DNA from: Actinospineispora spinosispora DSM 44797
GTDB lineage: Bacteria; Actinomycetota; Actinomycetes; Mycobacteriales; Pseudonocardiaceae
Direction: 5' to 3'
DNA: 64,000 nt
Assembly: GCF_000429025.1 (NCBI RefSeq)
Contig: NZ_KE386834.1
Span: forward strand, 398,891-462,890
Numbering within the stretch: position 1 is the first letter of the stretch; each line of letters opens with the position of its first letter. Both the position numbers and the translations under genes were made by a program. Under the pieces are notes generated by a model. The model searched no databases and was not told the origin of the DNA. It worked only from the letters and a program-made list of their open reading frames with translations. Below, piece after piece: positions 1-7,706 of the stretch.

Positions 1-768
1 CGCGAAGCGGACCTGTTCGGCCGTAAGGACGCCGCCCCACCCGAGACGCTGTGGCGGGAAGCCGCCGACGCGGTCGAGGTGGTGGCCCGGCTGTGGGACA
101 GCTGGGAGGACGACGCGGTCATCCGGGACGTCACGACCGGCCGTTACGTCGACCGGGACAAGCTGCACTACCTGGACTTCAGCGGCGAGTTCTTCTCGGT
201 CAAGGGCCCGTCGATCACGCCGCGTTCGCCGCAGGCCCACCCGCCCGTGGTGATCAGGGCCGACGAGCGGGAGGCTCTCGAGGTCATCGGCCGCTGGGCC
301 GATGTGGCACGGGTGTCCGCACCGGATCTCGCGGGTGCCGCTGACGCCCGGGACCGGATCCGGGACGCGGTCGCCGCCGCGGGTCGGGATCCGGACTCGG
401 TCGCCGTCCTGTGGGACATCGAGGTGCTGCTCGCCGCCACGGCGGACCGGGCCGCGCGGGTGCTGGCCCAGCTCGACGACTGGGACGGCGGCGTCTCGGA
501 GCCGGCCGGTGGAACGGCCCAGCTGATCGGCACCGCGGCGAAGCTGGCCGACCTGATCGGTGACGCTACCCTCGGCGGTGCCGCGGACGGCGTCACGCTG
601 GTCCCGCTGGCGTTGCCGAACGGGCTGCGCGCGGTGGCGGACGACCTGGTCCCGCTGCTGGTCGACCGTGGGCTGCGCCCGGCGCAGGCGCCGAACGGCA
701 CGCTGCGAGAGCGCTTCGGGCTGCCCCGCCCGGCCAACCACTTCACCGCCGCGGAGGTCTCCGCGTGA
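1..768 (+). CDS. LLM-class flavin-dependent monooxygenase, NtaA/DszA type (5' end outside window)
   Basis: This is the C-terminal 255 residues of a flavin monooxygenase; the frame is open from base 1. The recognisable stretches are an LWDSWEDDA motif, a region around LDFSGEFFSVKGP, and a PRSPQ motif before the barrel strand that normally carries the flavin-contacting segment. The same landmarks occur in the same order in the next gene and in the gene at 52606. Known members (nitrilotriacetate, alkanesulfonate and dibenzothiophene-sulfone monooxygenases) use reduced FMN from a separate reductase to oxidise N- or S-containing substrates. The stop overlaps the next start (GTGA), so the two are translationally coupled paralogues. 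The C-terminal third is more diverged and alanine-rich than in its neighbour. The substrate cannot be told from sequence. Confidence 0.85.
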   Translation, partial: READLFGRKDAAPPETLWREAADAVEVVARLWDSWEDDAVIRDVTTGRYVDRDKLHYLDFSGEFFSVKGPSITPRSPQAHPPVVIRADEREALEVIGRWADVARVSAPDLAGAADARDRIRDAVAAAGRDPDSVAVLWDIEVLLAATADRAARVLAQLDDWDGGVSEPAGGTAQLIGTAAKLADLIGDATLGGAADGVTLVPLALPNGLRAVADDLVPLLVDRGLRPAQAPNGTLRERFGLPRPANHFTAAEVSA

Positions 769-2090
769 GTGCGAAGAAGCAGGTGCACCTCGCCGCGCAC
801 TTCCCCGGGGTCAACAACACCACGGTGTGGGGTGACCCGGAGTCCGGCAGCCAGACCGACTTCTCCTCGTTCGTCCACTTCGCCCACACCGCCGAACGCG
901 GCCTGTTCGACTTCCTGTTCCTTGCCGAAGGCCTGCGGCTGCGCGAGCACCGGGGCCGCATCCACGACCTGGACGTCGTCGGGCGCCCGGACACGTTCAC
1001 CGTCCTGAACGCACTCGCCGCGGTCACCACTCACCTGGGGCTCGGCGGCACGATCAACACGACGTTCAACGAACCGTACGAGATCGCCACCCAGTTCGCC
1101 TCGCTCGACCACCTGTCCGGCGGTCGCGCCGCGTGGAACCTGGTGACCAGCTCGGACGCGTTCACCGGGGAGAACTTCCGGCGCGGCGGCTTCCTGAAGC
1201 CCGAACAGCGCTACGACCGCGCGGCCGAGATCCTGGAGGTGGCGAAGAAGCTGTGGGACAGCTGGTCGGACGACGCGGTGCTCGCAGACCAGCGCGCCGG
1301 GGTGTTCGCGGCGGACTCGTCGATCGGCTGGGTCGCCCACCACGGTGAGCAGTTCGACGTGCGCGGACGGTTCGGGGTGCCGCGCAGCCCGCAGGGCTAC
1401 CCGGTGCTGCTGCAGTCCGGCGACTCCGACGCGGGCCGCGAGTTCGGTGCCGCGACTGCCGACGCGATCTTCTCCCGGCACGGCACCCTCGAGTCCGGTC
1501 AGGCGTTCTTCAAGGATCTGAAGGGCCGCATGCCGCGCTACGGCAGGCATCCGGACGACCTGAAGATCCTCCCCGCCGCGACCTTCGTGCTCGGCGACAC
1601 GGCCTCGGACGCCGAGGAACGCGCCGATCACGTCCGTCGCCAGCAGGTCGGAGGACAGACCGCGATCGCGTTCCTCGAACAGGTGTGGGGCCGCGATCTC
1701 TCGTCGTACGACCCGGACGGCCCGCTGCCCGACGTCGACCCCGACCCGGAGGGCGTGTCGATCACGCGGGGCCGGGTGCGGCACGAGAAGGACACGGTCG
1801 CGCTGGGCAAGCAGTGGCGGGAGCTGGCCGAGTCACGCAACCTGAGCATCCGCGAGCTGATCATCGAGACCACCGCGCGGCAGTCGTTCATCGGCACGCC
1901 GTCGCAGGTCGCGCAGCAGATCGACGACTACGTGCAGGCCGACGCCAGCGACGGTTTCATCCTGGTGCCGCACCTGACCCCGGGTGGCCTGGACGACTTC
2001 GTCGACAAGGTGATCCCCGAGCTGCAGAACCGGGGCAGCTACCGCACCGCCTACACCGGCGACACCCTGCGCGACAACCTGCTCACCTGA
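765..2090 (+). CDS. LLM-class flavin-dependent monooxygenase, NtaA family
   Basis: The product is 441 residues, the usual length for the NtaA/SnaA/DszA monooxygenase family. It has the family TIM-barrel landmarks: HFPGVNNTTVW near the N-terminus, LDHLSGGRAAWNLVTS around residues 110-125, ERYDRAAEILE, LWDSWSDDA, and PRSPQGYPVLLQSGDS. The enzyme should be cytosolic and use FMNH2 and O2 to oxidise a small N- or S-heteroatom compound, possibly splitting C-N or C-S bonds. The GTG start overlaps the stop of the preceding paralogue by four bases, which indicates one operon and perhaps a heteromeric or sequential pair. An FMN reductase that could supply FMNH2 lies at 3526-4101, but on the opposite strand. 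The substrate is unknown. Confidence 0.9.
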   Translation: MSAKKQVHLAAHFPGVNNTTVWGDPESGSQTDFSSFVHFAHTAERGLFDFLFLAEGLRLREHRGRIHDLDVVGRPDTFTVLNALAAVTTHLGLGGTINTTFNEPYEIATQFASLDHLSGGRAAWNLVTSSDAFTGENFRRGGFLKPEQRYDRAAEILEVAKKLWDSWSDDAVLADQRAGVFAADSSIGWVAHHGEQFDVRGRFGVPRSPQGYPVLLQSGDSDAGREFGAATADAIFSRHGTLESGQAFFKDLKGRMPRYGRHPDDLKILPAATFVLGDTASDAEERADHVRRQQVGGQTAIAFLEQVWGRDLSSYDPDGPLPDVDPDPEGVSITRGRVRHEKDTVALGKQWRELAESRNLSIRELIIETTARQSFIGTPSQVAQQIDDYVQADASDGFILVPHLTPGGLDDFVDKVIPELQNRGSYRTAYTGDTLRDNLLT

Positions 2091-2136
2091 CCCGTGAGTG
2101 ATTTCGGCTGCCTTGGCAGCCGAAATCACTCACGGG
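2091..2136. terminator. Perfect 22-bp inverted repeat between convergent genes (GTGAGTG family)
   Basis: The left arm is 2091-2112, the loop is TT, and the right arm is 2115-2136; all 22 pairs match. It begins directly after the TGA of the monooxygenase, and the right arm contains the TGA of the MFS gene on the other strand. It is probably a bidirectional terminator. The outer bases (GTGAGTG/CACTCAC) recur in the repeat cluster at 8938-9358. Confidence 0.8.
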
Positions 2137-3529
2137 TCTGTTCGGCGGCGGTCAGCCAGAGGGCACCGGCCACGCCGAGGACCGAGGCGCCGGTGAGCCA
2201 CCAGAACACCGTGTGGAACGCGGCTGCGGCGCCGAGCGGGAGTGTGCCGGTCAGGACGACGGCGAACAGCGCGCCGCCGAGTGCCCCGCCGATCCGGGAC
2301 AGGATGTTGACCAGCGTCGTCGCATCGGGCAGCTGCTCGGCGGTGACCGCCCGGAACGCCGAGACGGTCGGCGGCATCATCGCGGCGGCGATCGCCACGC
2401 CCCGCAGGACCAGCAGCGCCTGCACCAGCACGTCGCCCGCGTGCAGGTCCATCAGCGCGAACGGCAGCGTCGTGACGACGGAACCGATGCCGCCGGCCAC
2501 GCACACCCGGCCGCCGCCGAAGCGGTCCACCCACCGCCCGACGAGCGGCAGCGCCACGACGTTGCCGACGCTCATCGAGATCAGCAGCAGACCGGTGTTC
2601 AGCGTGTCCTCGCCGCGACCGACCTGGAAGTACAGCGGGAACAGCAGCCCGGCACCGAACATCGCGGCGCTGGCAAACGCGCTGGTCACACCGGCGGCGG
2701 CGAAGCGCGGGACCACGAACAGCCGCAGATCCAGTACCGGCCGGGCGTGCCGGACGCTCCGGACCGCGAAACCGGCGAGTGCCAGCAGACCGATCGCGAG
2801 CGGCACCCCGACCGCCCAGGGGCCGCCCCCTTCGCCCCACCGCGCGAATCCGTAGACGACCAGCGGGACCGCGGCGCTGATCAGCGTCAGGCCGGGCCAG
2901 TCGAGCCGCCCGCCGTCGACGTCGGCGCCCCCTCCGGGCAGGTAGCGCAGGCCCAGCGCGATGCCGAGGGCCCCGATCGGCACGTTGATCCAGAACAGCC
3001 ACGGCCAGGGCGCGAACCGCAGCAGGAGCCCGCCGGCGGCGGGACCGAGCGCGGGCGCGAGCGTCATGACCACGCCCAGGGTCGCCATGACCCGGCCCAG
3101 TCGTCCCGGCCCGACCGACCGTCCGATCACGGTCAGCCCGGCAGGCACGACCAGCCCGGCGAACAGTCCCTGCAGCACCCGTAGCGCGATGAGCCAGCCG
3201 AGCGAACCGGCCAGCGCACACAGCGCGGACGCGACGGTGAAGCCGGCCAGTGCCAGGAGCCACAGCCGGGACGGTCCGAGCCCGCGGGTGAGCCAGCCCG
3301 AGGCGGGCAGGGAGACGGCGAGCGCCAGCAGGTAGCCGTTCGCCAGCCACTGCACGGCGTCCAGGCCTGCGCCGAGGTCCCTCGCCACGGTGTCCAGGCC
3401 GACGTTGACGACCGAGGTGTCGAGCTGGCCGGTGAACGCCCCGAACGCGATGATCGCGGCGATCCGCCACACGTGGCGGGGGATCGGACCGGTGCCCTCG
3501 GCGGTGTCCGGTGCGGCCGAGGTGGTCAT
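2126..3529 (-). CDS. MFS transporter, drug:H+ antiporter type
   Basis: The product is a 467-residue polytopic membrane protein with about 14 hydrophobic segments, as in the 14-TM DHA2 exporters. Near the N-terminus, GQLDTSVVNVGLDTVARDLG is the DHA2 signature around TM1, and GWLIALRVLQGLFAGLVVPAGL contains motif B with its arginine. It probably exports a drug-like or toxic compound. The ATG at 3529 was chosen because it overlaps the FMN reductase stop (ATGA), so the two genes are coupled; longer forms would run into that gene. The stop lies inside the terminator hairpin. A divergent TetR at 4156 is the likely regulator. Confidence 0.88.
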   Translation of the reverse strand: MTTSAAPDTAEGTGPIPRHVWRIAAIIAFGAFTGQLDTSVVNVGLDTVARDLGAGLDAVQWLANGYLLALAVSLPASGWLTRGLGPSRLWLLALAGFTVASALCALAGSLGWLIALRVLQGLFAGLVVPAGLTVIGRSVGPGRLGRVMATLGVVMTLAPALGPAAGGLLLRFAPWPWLFWINVPIGALGIALGLRYLPGGGADVDGGRLDWPGLTLISAAVPLVVYGFARWGEGGGPWAVGVPLAIGLLALAGFAVRSVRHARPVLDLRLFVVPRFAAAGVTSAFASAAMFGAGLLFPLYFQVGRGEDTLNTGLLLISMSVGNVVALPLVGRWVDRFGGGRVCVAGGIGSVVTTLPFALMDLHAGDVLVQALLVLRGVAIAAAMMPPTVSAFRAVTAEQLPDATTLVNILSRIGGALGGALFAVVLTGTLPLGAAAAFHTVFWWLTGASVLGVAGALWLTAAEQTRE

Positions 3530-4101
3530 CGGACCGTGGCCATCCGTACCGATCGCAGCGCGCCCGACCAGCTCAGCAGCTCGTCGAGCAGCATGTCCAG
3601 CTTCTGCACCTGGAACGCGCGTGGGGTCGGCTCGCCGTCGGTGAAGTCGTCCATCAGCGACAGTGCGGCGGTGGACCGGACGTCCGCGATCCTCAGTTCG
3701 CCGAGGATGCAGCGCAGGTGCTCGGCCGCCCGCGCGCCACCGGCGTCCACACCGTAGCTGACGATCCCGGCGGCCTTGTCGTTCCACTCGCGGTACAGGT
3801 AGTCAAGGGCGTTCTTCAGCGCCGCCGGGACCGAGCGGTTGTACTCCGGCACCGCGAACACGAAGCCGTCGAACCCCTCGACGGTCTCCGCCCAGGCCTT
3901 CGTGTGTGGCTGCAGGTAGTGGCCGTGGATGGCGGGATCCGGCTCGTCGAGCAGCGGCAGGCGGTGGTGGGCGAGGTCGACGAGCTCGAACTGGGCCGTC
4001 GACCGGGACCGGGCCCGGCCGAGCACCCAATCGGCGACGGTTCCGGCTCGGCGACCGGGTCGGGTACTGCCCAGCACGATGGCGATCCTCAGCGGTTCCA
4101 T
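3526..4101 (-). CDS. NAD(P)H-dependent FMN reductase
   Basis: The product is 191 residues with a flavodoxin-like fold. The flavin-phosphate loop GSTRPGRRA follows the first strand, and FAVPEYNRSVPAALKNALDYL is the second hallmark of the SsuE/YieF FMN reductase family. It should reduce FMN with NAD(P)H in the cytosol, either for two-component monooxygenases or as a quinone/azo reductase. The two NtaA-type genes upstream in the window would need such a partner, but they are convergent rather than in the same operon. It overlaps the downstream exporter by ATGA. No Shine-Dalgarno precedes the ATG, and AT-rich TACTTTACTTTGC leads directly into it, so the mRNA may be leaderless. Confidence 0.9.
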   Translation of the reverse strand: MEPLRIAIVLGSTRPGRRAGTVADWVLGRARSRSTAQFELVDLAHHRLPLLDEPDPAIHGHYLQPHTKAWAETVEGFDGFVFAVPEYNRSVPAALKNALDYLYREWNDKAAGIVSYGVDAGGARAAEHLRCILGELRIADVRSTAALSLMDDFTDGEPTPRAFQVQKLDMLLDELLSWSGALRSVRMATVR

Positions 4102-4155
4102 GCAAAGTAAAGTAAAACGTGTATGGCAGAAAAGCAAGGGATAGGGTGACGCGCC
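4102..4155. promoter_or_regulatory. Divergent promoter region, FMN reductase / TetR
   Basis: This 54-bp gap separates the divergent starts. It contains the AT-rich direct repeat AAAGTAAAGTAAAAC (4105-4119), unusual in this GC-rich DNA, which probably includes the minus-strand -10 and could be the TetR binding site. AAGGGATAGGG (4136-4146) is a Shine-Dalgarno for the TetR gene. Confidence 0.5.
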
Positions 4156-4836
4156 ATGGAGGAGGACAGTCGGCCCCGGCGTGGCCGGGCACCCAAGCGC
4201 GCGGCCATCCTGGACGCGGCACGCAGGGTGTTCGGCAGGGACGGCTACTCGCGGACCAGCATCGACGCCATCGCAGGCGAGGCCGCGGTGTCGACCAGAA
4301 CGATCTACAACCACTTCGAGGGCAAGGAACAGTTGTTCGCCGTCGTCCTCAAGTCCAGCGCCACCCAGGTCGCCGAGACGTTCGAGACCACGCTGCGCTC
4401 CGAGCTGGGCGACGAGCCGTCGAGCGCCACCAGGCTGGAAGCGGATCTCGTGGTGATCGGGCGTGCTCTGCTGCGGCAGTCACTCGACCACCCCGAGCAC
4501 TTCGCGATGATCCGGCAGATCACCGCCGAGGCGCCGCACTTCCCGGACGCGGTGCTGCGCGACTGGCGCGATGCGGGTCCGCTCCGGGTGCGGCGGGCGG
4601 TCGCCGACCGGCTGGCGGCCTTCGCGCGGCAGGGGTTGCTGCGGGAGGTGGAGCCGTTCCGGGCCGCCGGTCACCTGGTCGCGCTCACCTCGGCGGAGCT
4701 GACCTCGCAGTACCGGCCGTGGGGCGACCCACCGACGGACGCCGAGGTGGACGATGCGCTCCGTGCCGGGGTCGCGGCCTTCCTGCACGGGTATGTGTCC
4801 GACCCGACGCCGACCGGTGCGGCGCCTTCGGACTGA
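4156..4836 (+). CDS. TetR/AcrR family transcriptional regulator
   Basis: The product is 226 residues. Residues 15-60 form the TetR helix-turn-helix: RAAILDAARRVFGRDGYSRT followed by IAGEAAVSTRTIYNHFEGKEQLF. The C-terminal part matches the AefR-like TetR C-terminal domain with its HPEHFAMIRQI region, which forms the ligand pocket and dimer interface. It is divergent from the FMN reductase-MFS pair, the standard layout for a repressor of a detoxification operon. The ligand is unknown. Confidence 0.9.
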   Translation: MEEDSRPRRGRAPKRAAILDAARRVFGRDGYSRTSIDAIAGEAAVSTRTIYNHFEGKEQLFAVVLKSSATQVAETFETTLRSELGDEPSSATRLEADLVVIGRALLRQSLDHPEHFAMIRQITAEAPHFPDAVLRDWRDAGPLRVRRAVADRLAAFARQGLLREVEPFRAAGHLVALTSAELTSQYRPWGDPPTDAEVDDALRAGVAAFLHGYVSDPTPTGAAPSD

Positions 4837-4855
4837 GCTCGGGCAGAGTGGTGCC

Positions 4856-5182
4856 ATGGAGCAATCGCGCGACGAGTCCTACTGGTTCCGGATCTCCGCG
4901 ATCGCCGAGGCGATCTCCTGGACCGGGCTGCTCATCGGCATGGTGTTCAAGTACCTCGTGGTGTTCGACGAGATCGGCGTGAAGATCTTCGGGCCGATCC
5001 ACGGGGTGCTGTTCCTGGTCTACGTCGCCCTGACGATCGTGGTCTGGCGCCGTCGCAACTGGTCCACCGGCGTGGGCCTGTGGGCGCTGTTCTCCAGCAT
5101 CCCGCCCTACGGAACGATCGTCTTCGAGCGCTGGGCGACCCGCCACGGCAAGCTCGCACAAGCGACCGGCGCGCTCAGCTAG
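4856..5182 (+). CDS. DUF3817 integral membrane protein
   Basis: The product is 108 residues with three predicted membrane segments. The family pattern is clear: EAISWTGLLIGMVFKY, then GPIHGVLFLVYVALTI, then a short basic loop (VWRRRNW) and a last hydrophobic segment with PYGTIVFERW. DUF3817 proteins are small actinobacterial membrane proteins of unknown role, also found fused to or near transporters. The gene starts 19 bp after the TetR gene and may be read with it, but it could also have its own promoter. Confidence 0.85.
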   Translation: MEQSRDESYWFRISAIAEAISWTGLLIGMVFKYLVVFDEIGVKIFGPIHGVLFLVYVALTIVVWRRRNWSTGVGLWALFSSIPPYGTIVFERWATRHGKLAQATGALS

Positions 5183-5193
5183 CCTCGTCGGCC

Positions 5194-5264
5194 GACACCG
5201 CGCACCGCTCGTCCACGCCGCGCGGTGTGCACATGGCGCGGTGTGGCCGCATGGTGCGCGGTGT
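5194..5264. terminator. Weak bidirectional terminator with short repeats
   Basis: The gap between the convergent DUF3817 and MarR genes holds CACCGCGCACC (5196-5206), complementary to GGTGCGCGGTG (5253-5263), with a long loop. The loop contains further GCGCGGTGTG copies near 5220 and 5236, so alternative pairings exist. Terminator function is an inference. Confidence 0.4.
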
Positions 5265-5282
5265 GCGAGGAGGGGTTGGCCT

Positions 5283-5735
5283 TCACAGGCGGCCGGACGA
5301 CGTACCGAGGTCGATCAGGCGGGTGAGGGCGGGCAGGGCGGCCATGATGCTGCGCTCGTCCTCCGGCGGCAGTGCCGCGAGCAGGTCGGTCAGCTGGGCC
5401 GCCCGGTACTGCTGACGGTGACGCAGCATCTGCAGACCGGCCTCGGTGATGTGGACCATCACGACGCGGCGGTCGTCCGGGTGGTCGCGCCGCTCGGCGA
5501 GACCCTGGCGCTCCAGCCGTGACACCAGCTGGGTCATGGCCGGCTGGGTGACGCCTTCGCCGATGGCGAGATCCGACAGCCGGCCCGGCCCGGCCGTGGC
5601 CAGTCGGTACAGGGTGGACGCCGTGGTCAGGCTGACTCCACCGCTCGGGCTGAGCAGTCGTAGCAGCGAGATCAGGCGTTCGAGCCCGGCGGCGATCTCG
5701 TGATGATCGACCGAGGAGACCGGAGTTTCTGTCAC
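5283..5735 (-). CDS. MarR family transcriptional regulator
   Basis: The product is 150 residues with the MarR winged helix. The recognition-helix part GVTQPAMTQLVSRLERQGLAER precedes the wing DHPDDRRVVMVHITEAG, and a C-terminal helix mediates dimerisation. It is divergent from the universal stress protein gene, and the inverted repeat between them is the probable operator, so it likely represses itself and the stress gene. The ligand is unknown. Confidence 0.9.
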   Translation of the reverse strand: MTETPVSSVDHHEIAAGLERLISLLRLLSPSGGVSLTTASTLYRLATAGPGRLSDLAIGEGVTQPAMTQLVSRLERQGLAERRDHPDDRRVVMVHITEAGLQMLRHRQQYRAAQLTDLLAALPPEDERSIMAALPALTRLIDLGTSSGRL

Positions 5736-5745
5736 GTCACAAAGT

Positions 5746-5776
5746 CTATCAGTAACTTATGAAAGAGAGTTATAGT
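5746..5776. promoter_or_regulatory. MarR operator and leaderless promoter of the universal stress gene
   Basis: TAACT (5753-5757) and AGTTA (5768-5772) form an inverted repeat with a 10-bp spacer, flanked by CTAT and ATAG. The arm overlaps TATAGT (5771-5776), a good -10 hexamer placed 7 nt before the ATG at 5783. The stress-protein mRNA would therefore be leaderless, and a bound MarR would block the -10. Confidence 0.6.
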
Positions 5777-5782
5777 ATTGGC

Positions 5783-6241
5783 ATGTCCAACGTGACGCCG
5801 AACCACTGCTCCGGCGACGGCCCCGGGGTGATCCTGGTAGCCATCGACGGCTCCACCACATCCAGCCGAGCGGGAGCGTGGGCCGCCGGGCTCGCGCGCC
5901 GGCAGGGGTCACGACTGCTCTGTGTGTACGTAGCGAACCAGCCGGCGTTCGCCAGCATGGCAATGGGCATGGGTGGCGAGATACCGGTCAACTTCGGTAA
6001 CGACGAGGTGGCCAAGGAGATTCTTGAGGATGTCCGGGCAAATGCCAAGGCCTACCAGGTGAGTGCCGAGTTCCTGGTGCGCTCCGGCGACCCGGTCACC
6101 GAGATCGAACGGGTCGCGGACGAGGTGAAGGTGGACGCCGTGGTGGTCGGGGCGTCGACCCAGGCGGGGCACCGGCTGATCGGCTCGGTCGCGGTACGTC
6201 TGGTCCGTGCCGGTCGGTGGCCGGTCACGGTGGTCCCGTGA
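5783..6241 (+). CDS. Universal stress protein (UspA family)
   Basis: The product is 152 residues with one Usp domain. It opens with VILVAIDGSTTSSRAGAWAA (the ATP-phosphate strand and loop) and ends with a region around VVVGASTQAGHRLIGSVAVRLVRAGRWPVTVVP, in which the nucleotide-binding G-x2-G-x9-G-S/T pattern is altered, so ATP binding is uncertain. The ATG at 5783 was chosen over an upstream in-frame ATG (5759) because it lies 7 nt after a strong -10 and leaves the inverted repeat non-coding. It is divergent from a MarR regulator. Confidence 0.85.
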   Translation: MSNVTPNHCSGDGPGVILVAIDGSTTSSRAGAWAAGLARRQGSRLLCVYVANQPAFASMAMGMGGEIPVNFGNDEVAKEILEDVRANAKAYQVSAEFLVRSGDPVTEIERVADEVKVDAVVVGASTQAGHRLIGSVAVRLVRAGRWPVTVVP

Positions 6242-6373
6242 TGTCCGCGATCCGTGCGCCATTCGGCGGCTGAACCGGGGACCGCGATCAACGGCATGTG
6301 TGCTGCGCCATTCGGCTCTTGATCGGCCGTTCGCCGCGCCAATATGTGCGATGGCCTCACTGACCGCAACCTT

Positions 6374-6502
6374 TTGCAGCGGTGGGTATCACCCATCCGA
6401 TACCTTTCCTCACGGATCAGCGAAGGTCAGGTAACAAAATGGGCGCGGAATCCCCAGTCCGCACGGCTGCCCACACCCCGATGGGTCACAGCCGGAGCCC
6501 AT
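6374..6502 (+). promoter_or_regulatory. Structured leader upstream of the beta-helix operon
   Basis: The 288-bp gap 6242-6529 has no gene. TTGCAG (6374-6379) with CGATAC (6398-6403) is a possible promoter. Downstream, 6439-6502 can fold into a three-way junction: 6439-6444 with 6497-6502, 6445-6449 with 6458-6462, and 6464-6469 with 6489-6494, the last extended by CCCA/TGGG. The ATGGG copies at 6439 and 6481 compete for the CCCAT at 6498-6502, so alternative folds exist. It does not match the c-di-AMP riboswitch consensus. Function is inferred. Confidence 0.4.
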
Positions 6503-6529
6503 ACCGACCGGTGGTCCGGAAGGTAGGAC

Positions 6530-7702
6530 ATGTCACGGCACCGCTCCCCAGGTGGCCGTCGTCGGGCGCCCAGCGCGCCCCGACGAGCGGCATCGCATGC
6601 CCGGTTAGTGAAGGCCGGCCTGGCCGCCATCGCCACGGGTGCGCTTCTTGTGGCCGGCACCGCGCTGGTCGGGTCGTTGCGACACGACCCGATCGGGCCG
6701 TTCGGCGACTCGACCCAGGCAGCCGGACTGGAGGGCGAGCAGCCCCAGGCCGCGCCGATCCTGCCACCCGTTCCGGACCCCGCCGCCGAGGCGGCAGCCA
6801 AGGAGGAGCAGGAGAAGGACGAGGCCGCCGCCAAAGCCAAGAAGGAGGCCGCCGCCAAGAAGAAGGCGGCCGCGGCCGATGACGGCGGCACCGTCTCGTT
6901 GGTCAACTGCACCAAGCAGGTGACCTCCGGGGCCGCGCTGACCCAGGCCATCTCCGCCGCGAAGGCGGGCGACAAGATCTGTGCCACCGGCAACATGGGA
7001 GCCAGCAGGCTCACCGTGTCCAAGGGCGGAACCGCGACCAACCCGGTGCAGATCGTCGGCAACGGCACCACCGCGATCAAGGGCATCACGATCGACGCGA
7101 GCAACGTCGTGGTCAGCGGATTCACCTCGATCGGCCCGAAGGCCCCCGGCATCGAGCTGACCGGCAACAACATCACCGTCTCGAACAACACGGTGAAGCA
7201 CCCGACCGGCGGTGACTACGACGGCCTGCGGTTCTTCGGCAACAACCTCAAGATCCTGAACAACACGATCACCGACATCAGCCCGGACGGCAGCGGTGCG
7301 CACGCCGACTGCATGCAGACCTTCGCGAGCGACACCCCCGCCAGCCAGAACGTGTTGATCAGCGGCAACAAGTGCCAGCGCATCGACAACCAGTGCCTCA
7401 TCGCGGAAGGCCCGAACGACGGCGAGGGCGACGGCAAGGGCACCACGTCCAACATCACCTTCGCCAACAACGTGTGCGAGGCCAACGCGTCGCAGGCGCT
7501 GATGATCGAGGACGTCAAGAACATGGTCGTCCGCAACAACACGATCAGCGGCAAGGTGGACAAGGCGTTCGCGTTCGACATCGGATCGACCGGCGCGAAG
7601 GTGCTGGGCAACAAGCTCGCGTCCGGTATCGGCTACGAGGTCGGGATGGATGCGACCTCGAAGTCGGGTTACCAGGGCCCGGCCGTGGGTGGCGGTCCCT
7701 GA
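6530..7702 (+). CDS. Secreted right-handed beta-helix protein
   Basis: The product is 390 residues. A basic N-terminus with RHRSPGGRRR is followed by a hydrophobic segment at about 27-48 (signal peptide or anchor), then an Ala/Lys/Glu-rich linker at about 85-118 that probably spans the cell wall. From residue 125 on there are repeated beta-helix rungs, seen as recurrent hydrophobic/Asn patterns such as NNITVSNNTVKHP, NNLKILNNTIT and NMVVRNNTISG. Such folds occur in pectate lyases and other polysaccharide-acting proteins, but no lyase active site is identifiable. GGAAGGTAGG before the ATG is a strong ribosome site. It is followed after 4 bp by a second beta-helix gene. Confidence 0.8.
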   Translation: MSRHRSPGGRRRAPSAPRRAASHARLVKAGLAAIATGALLVAGTALVGSLRHDPIGPFGDSTQAAGLEGEQPQAAPILPPVPDPAAEAAAKEEQEKDEAAAKAKKEAAAKKKAAAADDGGTVSLVNCTKQVTSGAALTQAISAAKAGDKICATGNMGASRLTVSKGGTATNPVQIVGNGTTAIKGITIDASNVVVSGFTSIGPKAPGIELTGNNITVSNNTVKHPTGGDYDGLRFFGNNLKILNNTITDISPDGSGAHADCMQTFASDTPASQNVLISGNKCQRIDNQCLIAEGPNDGEGDGKGTTSNITFANNVCEANASQALMIEDVKNMVVRNNTISGKVDKAFAFDIGSTGAKVLGNKLASGIGYEVGMDATSKSGYQGPAVGGGP

Positions 7703-7706
7703 CCCG

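Noticed and set aside
168..1784. Long open frame on the minus strand antisense to the NtaA-type genes
   Set aside because: It has no family resemblance, is rich in Arg/Ala/Gly/Val from GC bias, and lies opposite two clearly coding genes.
3530..3787. N-terminal extension of the MFS protein by 86 residues
   Set aside because: The extension runs antiparallel in frame over the FMN reductase gene; the ATGA overlap at 3526-3529 gives a normal start.
6242..6529. c-di-AMP (ydaO-type) riboswitch
   Set aside because: The conserved GGGUGAAUC and GUCAGCUAACCUCGUAGGC-like segments are missing; only a generic structured leader is reported.
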